Source: Henriciella sp.
Lineage (GTDB): Bacteria > Pseudomonadota > Alphaproteobacteria > Caulobacterales > Hyphomonadaceae
Length of the DNA: 64,000 nucleotides
Direction: 5' to 3'
NCBI GenBank assembly: GCA_017642885.1
Contig: JAEPOM010000019.1
Span: forward strand, 1-64,000
The notes under the pieces are model-generated. The model was not told where the DNA came from. It was given only the letters and a program-made list of their open reading frames with translations, and ran no database searches. Positions 17,457-25,946 of the stretch are shown one piece after another. Within the stretch, counting starts at the first letter, position 1, and the number at the start of each line of letters is the position of its first letter. A program made the translations under genes and the position numbers.

Positions 17457-18416
17457 ATGGTCCATCATAAATTGACCGCGAGTGCCTTTTTTGCGGTTAG
17501 TCTAGCTGCGTGCTCTGGCGAGACGCTCTATCAGCCAAACCATTTCGAAGCCGCTCCTGCGATCGACTTGCTTGAAGCCCTGAGTACAGACGAAATGAAG
17601 GGCCGAAAGGTCGGGACGGAAGAAAATGCCAAAGCCCGCGACATGATTATCGAGCGGTTTCAAGCGCTTGGGGTCGTCCCCGGTGCGGGTGGATATGAGC
17701 TGCCGTTCGCCTATGGACCTTTCGAGGACGCGAGCACCGCAAAAAGTGGAATCAACATTCTCGGCCATATTGAAGGCACCGCTGATAGCGACATCTCAAT
17801 GATCATCACTGCGCACTATGATCATGTCGGTGAGATCGACGGCGAGATTTATAATGGCGCGGACGATAACGCATCAGGCGTCGTTGGCTTGGTCGCAGCT
17901 GCCGAGTACTTCGCCGCGAACCCTCCTAAGCATGACATTACCTTCTTGGCGTTCGATGCTGAGGAAGATGGTCTAGGTGGCTCCATCGCTTATGTCGCTA
18001 ATCCGCCTACGCCATTGGGTGATGTTGCGCTGAACATCAATTTCGACATGCTGTCGAGAGGTGACAATGGCAAGCTTTGGGCGTCAGGGACTGCACACTG
18101 GCCAGACATGAAACCAATCGTGTCGCGTGTCGCTGAGAGCGCTCCCGTGCAAATCGAAATGGGATTTGATCAAGGTGAGGCACGAGAGGACTGGACGCTG
18201 CTCTCCGATCATGCGGCCTTCTTCAGGGCCGGCATTCCGCACGTCTATTTTGGGGTTGAGGATCACGCGGATTATCACAAGCCGAGCGATGATTTCGAGA
18301 ACATCAACCAGGACTGGTTCCTGAAATCCGTTGATAGTGTGGTCATGATGGCGATCGCGATGGATGCGCAGCTGGATGAAATTTACGATATGCGGCAAGC
18401 CGCATTGGGCGAGTAG
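17457..18416 (+). CDS. M28-family zinc peptidase, lipoprotein
   Basis: The 319-residue protein begins with a lipoprotein signal (lipobox SLAAC, Cys19), so it is probably tethered to the outer membrane and works in the periplasm. The M28 aminopeptidase core is present: TAHYDHVG (His120, Asp122), NGADDNASG (Asp136), FDAEEDGLGGS (Glu169, Glu170) and the final GIPHVYFGVEDHADYHKPSD. It likely trims peptides from their N-terminus. ATG 17457 was chosen because the signal peptide starts there after GGGGTGAG; a GTG at 17448 would add three residues. Confidence 0.87.
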   Translation: MVHHKLTASAFFAVSLAACSGETLYQPNHFEAAPAIDLLEALSTDEMKGRKVGTEENAKARDMIIERFQALGVVPGAGGYELPFAYGPFEDASTAKSGINILGHIEGTADSDISMIITAHYDHVGEIDGEIYNGADDNASGVVGLVAAAEYFAANPPKHDITFLAFDAEEDGLGGSIAYVANPPTPLGDVALNINFDMLSRGDNGKLWASGTAHWPDMKPIVSRVAESAPVQIEMGFDQGEAREDWTLLSDHAAFFRAGIPHVYFGVEDHADYHKPSDDFENINQDWFLKSVDSVVMMAIAMDAQLDEIYDMRQAALGE

Positions 18417-18518
18417 AGCGCTGCTTAGGTCCCGGATTTCTTTGACCAATTCCTCCACCGCAATATGAGACTGATTTTCAGTCGCCTTGCAAATGCTTCG
18501 CACTATCATAGTCAATTG

Positions 18519-18535
18519 ATTTTATTGAATAAAAT
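18519..18535. promoter_or_regulatory. Palindrome in the bacterioferritin promoter region
   Basis: ATTTTAT-TGA-ATAAAAT is a perfect 7-bp inverted repeat with a 3-base spacer, extended by CAATTG on the left and TTGTTG on the right. It lies 61 bases before the bfr start. Iron-responsive regulators (Fur, Irr, RirA) control bacterioferritin in alphaproteobacteria, so an operator is plausible. The sequence does not match a consensus I could name with certainty. Confidence 0.5.
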
Positions 18536-18595
18536 TGTTGAAATGTGCCGACTCAAGGCTATCTAGGGTCATAGGTAGTTTTACGGAGTGGTCCC

Positions 18596-19075
18596 ATGAA
18601 AGGCGACGCGAAGGTCATCGAATTTCTCAACAAGGCGCTCAAAAATGAGCTGACAGCCATCAACCAGTATTTCCTACATTCCCGGATGCTGAAGGACTGG
18701 GGCGTTAGCAAGTTGGGTGATTATGAATACAAGGAATCCATCGAAGAAATGAATCATGCCGATTGGCTGATCGAGCGGATTCTCTTCCTGGGCGGTCTGC
18801 CCAACCTGCAAGACCTCGGCAAGCTCCGCATCGGCGAGAGCGTCGAGGAGATTCTCGGTTGTGATCTTAAGCTTGAAGAAGACGCGATTCCGCTTCTTCG
18901 AGATGCGATGGAGCATTGTGAGAAAGTCCGCGACTATGTCAGTCGCGATCTGTTCGGCAAGATCCTCCATAACGAGGAAGAACATGTCGATTACATTGAA
19001 ACACAGTTTGAGCTGATCGAGCGGATCGGAATCCAGAGCTATATTCAACTTCAATCTGAGGCGAATGCGCATTGA
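18596..19075 (+). CDS. bfr: Bacterioferritin
   Basis: The 159-residue protein forms a 24-subunit heme-containing iron-storage shell and oxidises Fe(II) at a di-iron centre. Ferroxidase ligands are in place (Glu18, Glu51, His54 in EEMNHADW, and a later E-E-E-H), and Met52 is the axial heme ligand at the subunit interface. The sequence is full length. It is followed after 24 bases by a CDGSH/Fer4 protein, so the pair may share a transcript tied to iron homeostasis. A 17-bp palindrome precedes it. Confidence 0.96.
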   Translation: MKGDAKVIEFLNKALKNELTAINQYFLHSRMLKDWGVSKLGDYEYKESIEEMNHADWLIERILFLGGLPNLQDLGKLRIGESVEEILGCDLKLEEDAIPLLRDAMEHCEKVRDYVSRDLFGKILHNEEEHVDYIETQFELIERIGIQSYIQLQSEANAH

Positions 19076-19099
19076 TTGAGTAAAAAAGCGGGACGCGCC

Positions 19100-19756
19100 A
19101 TGTCGAAAACAACCATCTTCGAATACAAAGGTGACAGTCAGACGGTCACCTGGGATCGCCGGTTGTGCATCCACGTTGGAGAATGCGGTCGCGCGAAGGG
19201 CGATTTGTTTGAGACTGGCCGAGATCCCTGGTGCGATCCGAACCATTCAAACCAGGATGATGTCGGGAATGTCGTCGCACGGTGCCCAACGGGTGCGCTT
19301 GCGGTCAAAGATGCGGCGGGCGCCCTCCAGACCGAAGCGGTCCCGGCAAGCAACGAAATCCACGTGTCCAATGATGGTCCGCTTTACGCGTCAGGTGACC
19401 TCTCGATTGATGGCGCAAGCGAAGACATGCATTCGGTCAAACGCCGGGCCGCACTGTGCCGGTGCGGGGCGTCCAAAAACAAACCATTTTGTGACAACTC
19501 ACACCGCGAACTCGGGTTCCAGGATGCGGGCGCGGTTGGAGATACGGGGCTGCCGGAAATCGAAAACGGTGGACCGCTGACCGTTAAGCGAATTCCGGAT
19601 GGTCCGCTCGAAGTATCCGGCAATTTCACCCTCCGCGCGGGATCGGGACGCGTCGCCTGGTCGGGGCGCAAAGCATATCTCTGTCGCTGTGGTCGATCCG
19701 CAAACAAACCGTTCTGCGATGGGGCTCATAAAGAAGCCGGTTTCAAAGCCGACTAA
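19100..19756 (+). CDS. CDGSH iron-sulphur protein with a divergent Fer4 domain
   Basis: The 218-residue protein joins three iron-sulphur modules. First is a divergent mono-cluster ferredoxin domain (Fer4_19-like) with Cys23, Cys29, Cys45 and Cys62 (RLCIHVGECG, WCDPNH, RCPTGAL). Two CDGSH zinc-finger-like domains follow, each with the 3-Cys/1-His ligand set of a [2Fe-2S] cluster: C120-R-C122 with C131 and H135, and C195-R-C197 with C206 and H210. Redox or cluster-transfer roles are proposed for this family. ATG 19100 is preferred over TTG 19076. It follows bfr. Confidence 0.88.
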   Translation: MSKTTIFEYKGDSQTVTWDRRLCIHVGECGRAKGDLFETGRDPWCDPNHSNQDDVGNVVARCPTGALAVKDAAGALQTEAVPASNEIHVSNDGPLYASGDLSIDGASEDMHSVKRRAALCRCGASKNKPFCDNSHRELGFQDAGAVGDTGLPEIENGGPLTVKRIPDGPLEVSGNFTLRAGSGRVAWSGRKAYLCRCGRSANKPFCDGAHKEAGFKAD

Positions 19757-19764
19757 CCGTCGAT

Positions 19765-20712
19765 TTAGATTCCGGCGCGTTCGAGCATACGGTCAAACCC
19801 AGCCCAATACTCGGCGCGCTTGTCGGGCTTTTCCATCAGGATTTCGTGCATCGCGTTGTCTACGATGATGTGCTCGCAATTGGGCAGGTGGCTCGCAGTA
19901 TGAGCGTGCGAGCGGTTGTCGACTAACTTCTCGTCCGCAGCGCTGGCGACGAAGATGGGAATGTCGATAGCCCGCAAAGTTTCGGGTTTGTTGATCCGGC
20001 CGACGATATCGAGCGAAGCGCCGAGCCAGCCCCAGGTGACGGGCCCAAGCGAGAGCTCCGGCGCCGCGTCCGTCAGATCCTTGTTCAATTGCCAATGGCG
20101 CTCGTCATGGGTGACCACATTGTCCTCAAAGCGCTCTGGCGGCCCAGGCTTCTGGGCAAAATCGTCTGATCGTCCCATGATGCGCATGGCCCAGATAAAG
20201 TAGCGTTGAACCCTCCCGAGAGGGAGCCCCCACATGGGTGCGCAGAATGCTGCCGCTTCTACTTTGACCAATCCTTGCCCAATCGCCGCTAGCGCGATCG
20301 CGCCGCCCATGGAGTGAGCGAGCGAGACATACGGTCTCGGCAATTCCTCAAACGCATCGAGTCCATTGCGAAGCGCGCCCATGAAGGTTTCAAATCGATC
20401 GATATGCCCTTTCTGAGGGTCATCGAGGAGTCGCTGCGACAGGCCTTGTCCCGGCCAATCAATGATCAAAACCGCGAAGCCGCGATCCTGAAGTTCCCGC
20501 GCGACCTCAAAATACTTTTCGATAAATTCGGTTCGGCCCGGACAAACAATGCAAGTGCCGCGCGGTGTTTCGGCGGTTGCAGGCGCGAGGCAAGCGCGCA
20601 AGCGGCGCCCGCCGACCCCTTCAAACCACACAATCCGTGCGCCGTCTGGCCGAGGATTGCCCGGCACGTCGACGATACGGTCAGTCTTGTTTTCAGTCAT
20701 CAATGTGTCCAC
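19765..20712 (-). CDS. Alpha/beta hydrolase (monoacylglycerol lipase-like)
   Basis: The 315-residue protein is a serine hydrolase of the alpha/beta fold (Hydrolase_4, lysophospholipase/monoacylglycerol lipase group). The nucleophile Ser134 sits in LAHSMGGAIA, an A-H-S-M-G variant of G-x-S-x-G. The charge relay is completed by Asp in ASAADEKLVDN and His in IVDNAMHEILME. It lacks a signal peptide, so it is cytoplasmic. An internal ATG four codons in (MTEN) is an equally good start. It converges on the CDGSH gene. Confidence 0.85.
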   Translation of the reverse strand: MDTLMTENKTDRIVDVPGNPRPDGARIVWFEGVGGRRLRACLAPATAETPRGTCIVCPGRTEFIEKYFEVARELQDRGFAVLIIDWPGQGLSQRLLDDPQKGHIDRFETFMGALRNGLDAFEELPRPYVSLAHSMGGAIALAAIGQGLVKVEAAAFCAPMWGLPLGRVQRYFIWAMRIMGRSDDFAQKPGPPERFEDNVVTHDERHWQLNKDLTDAAPELSLGPVTWGWLGASLDIVGRINKPETLRAIDIPIFVASAADEKLVDNRSHAHTASHLPNCEHIIVDNAMHEILMEKPDKRAEYWAGFDRMLERAGI

Positions 20713-20718
20713 GCCTAT

Positions 20719-20757
20719 GAAAAAGCCTCATCCCGCGTTTAGGCCGGATGAGGCTTT
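20719..20757 (-). terminator. Rho-independent terminator of the SCP2-like gene
   Basis: AAAGCCTCATCC (20722-20733) is perfectly complementary to GGATGAGGCTTT (20746-20757). The A-run at 20719-20724 gives a U-tract on the minus strand, so transcripts from 20782-21087 stop here, before the hydrolase gene. Confidence 0.88.
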
Positions 20758-20781
20758 CGATCAAATCACTGAGCTGTCAGC

Positions 20782-21087
20782 TTAGCCGAGCTTGCTCATG
20801 ATGGTTTGCAGCTGCATCGCAACAGACATGTCGCCGAGGACTTTCAGTTTGCCCTGCATGAATGCCATGGTCGGGTCCATCTGGCCTGCTGCCAGCTTGC
20901 CGAAATCTTCCCAATCAACTTTGACAGTCGCGTCTGCGTCAGCGTCGTCATTGTTCGCGACGCCATTCGCGCCGTCGATGAAGAGTTTGCCAACGTCGCC
21001 GAAGTCGAACTTAACTTTTTTGGAAAAACCGCTATCGCCACCAGCAACTGCTGCGGCGGCTTTGGTTGTGAGTTCTGCGAGATCCAT
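20782..21087 (-). CDS. SCP2 sterol-binding-domain protein
   Basis: The 101-residue protein is a free-standing SCP-2 lipid-binding domain: KVKFDFGDVGKLFIDGANGVANNDD, DATVKVDWEDFGKLAAGQMDPTMAFMQGKLKVLGDMSVAMQLQTIM. The FMQGKLKVxGD motif is diagnostic. Such proteins bind fatty acyl or isoprenoid lipids in the cytoplasm. The start at 21087 follows GGGAGG and fits the family length; the frame is open farther upstream but that part has no homology features. It is divergent from the acyl-CoA carboxylase gene, which suggests a lipid-metabolism theme. Confidence 0.88.
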   Translation of the reverse strand: MDLAELTTKAAAAVAGGDSGFSKKVKFDFGDVGKLFIDGANGVANNDDADADATVKVDWEDFGKLAAGQMDPTMAFMQGKLKVLGDMSVAMQLQTIMSKLG

Positions 21088-21250
21088 GAGGAAGCCTCCC
21101 TGTAAAATGCTCCTGCTGCTGATAAAGCAGGCGAAACGGTTCGCGGCAAGGGTGCCGCTTACGTAAACTGCAGCAAGTTGAATGACGGTTCTAACCGCCA
21201 GGCAGATTTTTGCCTTGACCGACCGCTGCGTAAGGTTTCGAAACAGAGCC

Positions 21251-22798
21251 ATGTCCTGGGATAAATCGATCGAAGAATTGCGCCGCCGCGAACGCCTGGC
21301 GGAGGAAATGGGTGGCGATGAGCCGGTCTCGCGCCAAAAGGGTCGAGGTAAACTGACCGTGCGCGAGCGCGTCGCGTTTCTGGCCGACCCCGGCAGTTTT
21401 CACGAGATCGGCAAGATTGCCGGCGTGGCGCGCTATAATGACAATGAAGAACTTGAGCACTTCATGGCGTCCAATTCAGTGATGGGCCGGGCGACCTTGA
21501 ACGACCGACCCGTCTTCATACTTGGCGACGACTTCACGGTCCGCGGCGGAGCGGCAGACGCTTCGATCCGCGGTAAGTTGCTACAATCGCTGAAGCAGAG
21601 CCAGGAATACCGAATGCCGCTGGTTCAACTGATTGACGGTACGGGCGGCGGCGGATCGATCAAGATGTTCGAGAAAGACCCGCGGACATATATTCCGGAA
21701 ACCCCAGGCTGGGAATATATCGTGTCCGGCATGGCCGAAGTGCCTTATGTCTCGCTCGGGCTCGGTCCATGTGCCGGAATGGGGGCGGGCCGCCTGGCCG
21801 CCAGTCATTTTTCTGTCCTTGTCAAAGAGCTCTCTCAAGTCTTCGTCGCTGGCCCGCCTGTGACCCGAGCGCTTGGCGAAGATGTCACCAAGGAAGAATT
21901 GGGCGGCTGGCAGATTCAAGCCCGCAATGGAACCGTTGACGCCGTCGTTGATAGTGAGGCCGACGCGTTCGAAGCGGCCCGGCAATTTCTCTCTTACCTT
22001 CCCTCCTCGGTGCATGACCGCCCGCCCGTTCAGGCTGCGTCCGACGACCCGAACCGGCGGGAGGAAGAGCTTCTCTCGATTGTTCCGACCGATGGCAAAA
22101 CGCCGTACAAGCCGCGCAAGATCATCGCGGCGACGGTCGACACAGATAGCTTCTTTGAAATCGGCGAGCAGTGGGGCCGGGGCATTGTGACCGGGTTTGC
22201 CCGGATTGATGGCCATCCTGTCGGCATCCTGGCGGGCGATCCATTTTTCCTCGACGGTGCGTGGACGGCTGACGTTTGCGACAAGGTCACGCGTCACATG
22301 GATCTCTGTTCCACTTTTCATCTCCCCGTCATTCACTTCGTCGACTGCCCCGGCTTTGCCTGCGGCGTGAAGCATGAGACGGCGGGCGTGACGCGCAAAG
22401 GCGTGCGGGCCATGGCGGCGGTTTACCAGGCGACCGTTCCGATTTGCGCTGTGGTTATCCGCAAAGCCTATGGCCTGGCGGGCAGCGCGATGTTCAATCC
22501 CAGCAAAGCGAAATGGCGCTATTGCTGGCCAAGTGGCGACTGGGGCTCTCTCCCGATGGCGGGCGGCATAGAGGCCGCCTACCGCAAGGAAATCCTCGAG
22601 GCTGAAGACAAAGAGGCCTATCTCAAAAGTCTCTACAAACGCTTCGACGCCATCGCCTCACCGTTCCGAACGGCGGAGGCATTTTACGCCGAAGAGATCA
22701 TCGATCCTCGAGACACACGGCCATTGCTTGTCGATTTCGTCCATCATGCCTGGCGCACCCTTGAGGGCGGACGCACAAGTTTCGGCCCACGACCCTAG
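21251..22798 (+). CDS. Acyl-CoA carboxylase, carboxyltransferase (beta) subunit
   Basis: The 515-residue protein is a carboxyltransferase subunit of a biotin-dependent acyl-CoA carboxylase (propionyl-/methylcrotonyl-CoA carboxylase family). It has the two crotonase-like halves; visible are GRGKLTVRERVAFLADPGSFHEIG at the N-terminus, IDGTGGGGS, LGPCAGMGAGRLAASHFSVLV in the first half and VDCPGFACGVKHE, VIRKAYGLAGSAMFNP and WPSGDWGSLPMAGG in the second. No biotin carboxylase partner lies next to it, so the holoenzyme is encoded elsewhere and the acyl substrate is unclear. ATG 21251 fits the family start. Confidence 0.88.
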   Translation: MSWDKSIEELRRRERLAEEMGGDEPVSRQKGRGKLTVRERVAFLADPGSFHEIGKIAGVARYNDNEELEHFMASNSVMGRATLNDRPVFILGDDFTVRGGAADASIRGKLLQSLKQSQEYRMPLVQLIDGTGGGGSIKMFEKDPRTYIPETPGWEYIVSGMAEVPYVSLGLGPCAGMGAGRLAASHFSVLVKELSQVFVAGPPVTRALGEDVTKEELGGWQIQARNGTVDAVVDSEADAFEAARQFLSYLPSSVHDRPPVQAASDDPNRREEELLSIVPTDGKTPYKPRKIIAATVDTDSFFEIGEQWGRGIVTGFARIDGHPVGILAGDPFFLDGAWTADVCDKVTRHMDLCSTFHLPVIHFVDCPGFACGVKHETAGVTRKGVRAMAAVYQATVPICAVVIRKAYGLAGSAMFNPSKAKWRYCWPSGDWGSLPMAGGIEAAYRKEILEAEDKEAYLKSLYKRFDAIASPFRTAEAFYAEEIIDPRDTRPLLVDFVHHAWRTLEGGRTSFGPRP

Positions 22799-22929
22799 CG
22801 TCTGTCGCTCACCATAACTTGATCACAGCTCAGGCGATTATCATTGAGCTTGTCCACAACTCCCCCTAGTTTCCGCGCCTTGGGCCTGGGATCTGATGTC
22901 GTGGGCCGTTTGCATGAAGGACTCACGCT

Positions 22930-23544
22930 ATGGATCTCTCGCACAGCCGTACCGTCAAAATTCTCGCCATCCTGTTGCTCCTGGCAGCGGTGACCCAGCC
23001 GATTTACACTGCGCTCTATCTTGGAGCGCCTGAGGTCGACCGGCAATTCCTCTGGGGCTTTGAAGGCCTGCTCTTCGTCGTCACGGCAGCGTTTGCCGGG
23101 TCTGCCCTGGTCATGGCCAAGCGCTATACGCTGGGCTTTTCGGCAATAGCCTTTGCCGCGGTGCTGAACGTTGTCCAGGTTGGCGTTGGCCTCACGCAGT
23201 TTGGTCCGTTCCGCGAAGCGGCTGAGGCCAATCCAGAGCTTGGCGGCGTTGCCTTCGCCGTCGTTGCGTATTCTTTCTTTGGCTATAATGCCGCGAAGAT
23301 CCTGCTCGGTCTCGCCGCGCTGGAGTTCGGCATGGCCAAGATGAAAGCCGGCGGCAAGGCGTTGGGCGGCCTGACCGCACTGGTCGGCGCGGTGGCTTTT
23401 GTCGCCAACACGCTGGTCATGATGTTCGGCCTGAACGGCTTTGTGCCATCGCCGATCGCGGGCGGCTCCGGCGTCCTCGCGACGCTGCTCCTGGCGTTCT
23501 GCCTGTTTGGGGTCAGTGGCGAAAGTGAGAGCGACGCGGCGTAA
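22930..23544 (+). CDS. Integral membrane protein of unknown function
   Basis: The 204-residue protein shows about six hydrophobic segments (around residues 9-30, 40-62, 68-90, 105-128, 143-165 and 175-195). I do not recognise the family. The hydrophilic tail is short (SGESESDAA). A GGA site precedes ATG 22930. It is on the same strand as the carboxylase gene (131 bases upstream) and the GST gene (100 bases downstream), without evident coupling. Confidence 0.65.
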   Translation: MDLSHSRTVKILAILLLLAAVTQPIYTALYLGAPEVDRQFLWGFEGLLFVVTAAFAGSALVMAKRYTLGFSAIAFAAVLNVVQVGVGLTQFGPFREAAEANPELGGVAFAVVAYSFFGYNAAKILLGLAALEFGMAKMKAGGKALGGLTALVGAVAFVANTLVMMFGLNGFVPSPIAGGSGVLATLLLAFCLFGVSGESESDAA

Positions 23545-23644
23545 CGTCGGAACACGCCCAAACGTCGCATCGCGATGTCCAATTGACTCCCGGACCGTTT
23601 CGTCGCTTCTGCTCTGCTCATCAAGACAGGGCAGAGGCGACGAT

Positions 23645-24304
23645 ATGATCAAACTCCACGGGTTTCCCGCATCGAACTATTTCAACATGGTCAAGCTGGC
23701 GCTGCTCGAGAAAGGCGTGCCGTACGAGGATGTGCGCGTCTATACTGGGCAGAGCGAGGACATGCTGGCCAAAAGCGCCATGGGGAAAGTGCCGTTCCTG
23801 GAAACCGAGCAGGGCTTTGTCAGCGAGACGGCGGTCATCCTGGATTATATTGACGAGACCCAGGGCGGCCCATCCTTCTACCCGGCGGATCCGTTCGGCA
23901 AGGCGCGTGTGCGTGAGCTGATCAAGTATACCGAGCTGTATCTGGAGCTCGCCGCGCGCCGCTGTTACGGCGAAGCCTTCTTCGGCAGCGGGCCAACGCC
24001 AGACCAGACCAAAGCCGAGGTTCGGACCATCCTGGAGCGCGGCGTTGCGGCGCTGAGACGACAGGCGAGCTTTGCGCCCTACCTCGCCGGAGAGGCGATC
24101 ACCTATGCCGACTTCGTGTTCCTCTACACCTATCCGATGGCCAAGAATGTCGCGAAAATCGTCTTCGACTGGGACCTGTCGGCAGAGCTTCCCGGCGCCG
24201 ATGCGCTGGTCGAGACGCTGAAGACGCGCGACGCGGTCAAAACCGTCGATGAAGACGCCCGCATCGGGCAGCAGGAATTCCGCGCCCATTACGGGATCAA
24301 ATAG
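23645..24304 (+). CDS. Glutathione S-transferase
   Basis: The 219-residue protein has the thioredoxin-fold N-terminal domain (KLHGFPASNYFNMVKLALLEKGVPYEDVRVY) with the cis-proline at MGKVPFLE and the glutathione-binding S-E-T-A motif, followed by an all-helical C-terminal domain containing YLAGEAITYADFVFLYTYP. Ser or Asn in ASNYFN could be the catalytic residue. Substrate unknown. ATG 23645 is chosen after GGGCAGAGGCGA; the frame upstream overlaps the previous gene without support. Confidence 0.9.
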   Translation: MIKLHGFPASNYFNMVKLALLEKGVPYEDVRVYTGQSEDMLAKSAMGKVPFLETEQGFVSETAVILDYIDETQGGPSFYPADPFGKARVRELIKYTELYLELAARRCYGEAFFGSGPTPDQTKAEVRTILERGVAALRRQASFAPYLAGEAITYADFVFLYTYPMAKNVAKIVFDWDLSAELPGADALVETLKTRDAVKTVDEDARIGQQEFRAHYGIK

Positions 24305-24828
24305 CGCAAAGCACGAAACCCCTCACGCGCGCTTGCGGCGGCATGTTTTTCAGGATTTAGGGCGTGGCCACCTGGGCCAGACACCGCCGGGCGAGGCTCT
24401 GTCTTACGTTCATTCGTAGCCTGAATCCGTTGGGACCAGGATTTTGACACTGACCCGGCGCGTTACCGGGGACGGGCTCAGATCCCAATCCTCAGCGACG
24501 CGACCACCGCTCTCCCCTCCTGCCAAGCTGTTCCGGACAAGCCCTTCATCGAGGGAAGATAGCCCGGAGACTATCACGGTTTTGAAGGGTGGGGATTGAG
24601 GGGGGATTCACCTGTATTCGGCAGATGCGCGCGGTTGGAAAATTTGCCTTATATGAAGATGAGCTGTCATGTGTATGAACAAAATTTCAGAACTGATGAA
24701 TCTGTATTAAGTTTGGACTTGAAGGCCTATTAGTATTAGGCCTTGTAAGTACTTTCCGATTCGTCGTTATGAACTTGCATTTCGATCAGTTTTGTTCTAG
24801 AGACGTTACGTGAACAAATGTGGGGATT
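24305..24828. other. Gene-poor stretch at the left side of the TIR islet
   Basis: This 524-base gap contains a GC-rich half (to about 24600) and an AT-rich half. The GC-rich half can fold into several hairpins (for example TGGCC-ACCTG-GGCCA near 24366, CCCGG-CGCGTTA-CCGGG near 24454) and holds a minus-strand frame described separately. The AT-rich half (from about 24640) probably holds the promoter of the TIR gene. I saw no tRNA, tmRNA tag or attachment repeat. Confidence 0.45.
24410..24577 (-). pseudogene. Possible remnant or small orphan ORF
   Basis: On the minus strand a GTG-started frame of 55 codons ends at 24410; the open frame reaches back to about 24648 without an ATG. Its conceptual product ends ...AEDWDLSPSPVTRRVSVKIL and then six to eight more residues. 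The composition looks protein-like but there is no clear ribosome site and no family I can name. It may be a decayed gene end, a chance frame across a structured RNA, or a small gene. Confidence 0.2.
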
Positions 24829-25782
24829 ATGAAAGCGTTTATCTCATATGCGCACGAAGACGAACGCTATGTCGAGCGACTTCGGAAACACATGGCCGCG
24901 TTAGAGCGAGAGGGCTCCGTAACGAGTTTTTATGACCGTCTGATCACTGCGGGGTCTTTGTTAGACGACACTATTCTCGCAGAACTCGATAGCGCACAGC
25001 TTTTCTTGTGTGTGGTCAGTCCCGACTTTATTGCATCAGGTTATTGCTACGACAAAGAACTCCAGCATGCGTTCGCGCTTCAAGAAGCTGGAAACCTGCA
25101 GATAGTCTCGGTGATCGTGGAGCCCTGCGAGTGGCTGGAAACACCATTATCAAGGTTCATGGTTACGCCACGAGATGGAATGGCGGTCGCGCTCTGGGAT
25201 AACGAGAACATGGCGTTTTTGAACGTCATTTCCGAGCTTCGGCGGATAACCAGCGACCACGGCAGTAAGCAACCTGGGAATGATTCAGGAGCCCCAGTCT
25301 CTTCTTCACCGATTGCTTCTGAATCGCCAAAATATATAGCCAAACGCTCTTTCGACGAAATCGATAAAATTAAGTTCAGAGAACAAGGGTATGCCGAGAT
25401 CTTTCAGTATTTCGAGCGAAGCTGTAGAGAGTTGTCCCAAACCAGTGGACTTAGCGCGACGTTCCGTAAGTTAAATGAGTATTCGTTTACCTGCACAGTG
25501 ATGAATGAGTCATTTGGTCGAGGAATCGCTCATATTACTGTCAGAATGGGAAGCTCTGGAGCCGCGAGTTTCGGTGATCTTTCGTGGTCAAACCAAGAAA
25601 ATGCGGCCGACGGCAGCTCCAATGGCTGGTGTTCCATAGGTCATACTGACTATTCTCTTTACTTCGAAGTCCATGGTGGTCCGCTATTTGGGACTAGCAG
25701 AAAAGAACAACTTTCGCCCGATGGTGTCGCAAAATTCTTGTGGGACTCACTCCTGGAACAGGCGGGCATCAGTTATGCCTAG
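24829..25782 (+). CDS. TIR-domain protein with unknown C-terminal domain
   Basis: The 317-residue protein opens with a bacterial TIR domain (TIR_2, about 1-140): MKAFISYAHEDERYVERLRK, the LLDDTILAELDSAQLFLCVVSPDFIASGYC segment and the candidate NADase glutamate Glu77 in CYDKELQHA. A Ser/Pro-rich linker (about 143-168) leads to a C-terminal domain (170-317) I do not recognise, possibly the trigger sensor. Bacterial TIR proteins often act in phage defence by cleaving NAD+ or making signalling nucleotides. ATG 24829 is taken as start because the TIR fold begins at once; GTG 24820 would add three residues. It overlaps the next gene by eight bases. Confidence 0.85.
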   Translation: MKAFISYAHEDERYVERLRKHMAALEREGSVTSFYDRLITAGSLLDDTILAELDSAQLFLCVVSPDFIASGYCYDKELQHAFALQEAGNLQIVSVIVEPCEWLETPLSRFMVTPRDGMAVALWDNENMAFLNVISELRRITSDHGSKQPGNDSGAPVSSSPIASESPKYIAKRSFDEIDKIKFREQGYAEIFQYFERSCRELSQTSGLSATFRKLNEYSFTCTVMNESFGRGIAHITVRMGSSGAASFGDLSWSNQENAADGSSNGWCSIGHTDYSLYFEVHGGPLFGTSRKEQLSPDGVAKFLWDSLLEQAGISYA

Positions 25783-25939
25783 TTCTGCGAAAATGAGATG
25801 TAACAATTGCGGCCATCGCTTTGAGGCGCAGGTCTTAACCCGCGAAGAAGAGCGACGAGCGAGAGACGAGAAAAAGCCAACGTTCGCGATTCATTGTCCG
25901 AAGTGTAATCGAACAGATCTGCGAAACGGCTGGGAGTAA
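25775..25939 (+). CDS. Small zinc-ribbon protein in the TIR cassette
   Basis: The 54-residue product has two CxxC knuckles, Cys9/Cys12 (CNNCGH) and Cys41/Cys44 (CPKCNR), separated by a charged stretch (TREEERRARDEKK). It would bind one zinc and may contact nucleic acid or protein. It begins inside the end of the TIR gene (8-base overlap), which implies coupled translation, and ends 7 bases before the next gene. Too short for a family call. Confidence 0.7.
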   Translation: MPSSAKMRCNNCGHRFEAQVLTREEERRARDEKKPTFAIHCPKCNRTDLRNGWE

Positions 25940-25946
25940 CTATTTG

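Noticed and set aside
24305-24600. Permuted tmRNA, 6S RNA or RNase P RNA
   Set aside because: No tmRNA tag (AANDN-like) and no recognised signature of the other RNAs; only generic GC hairpins are seen.
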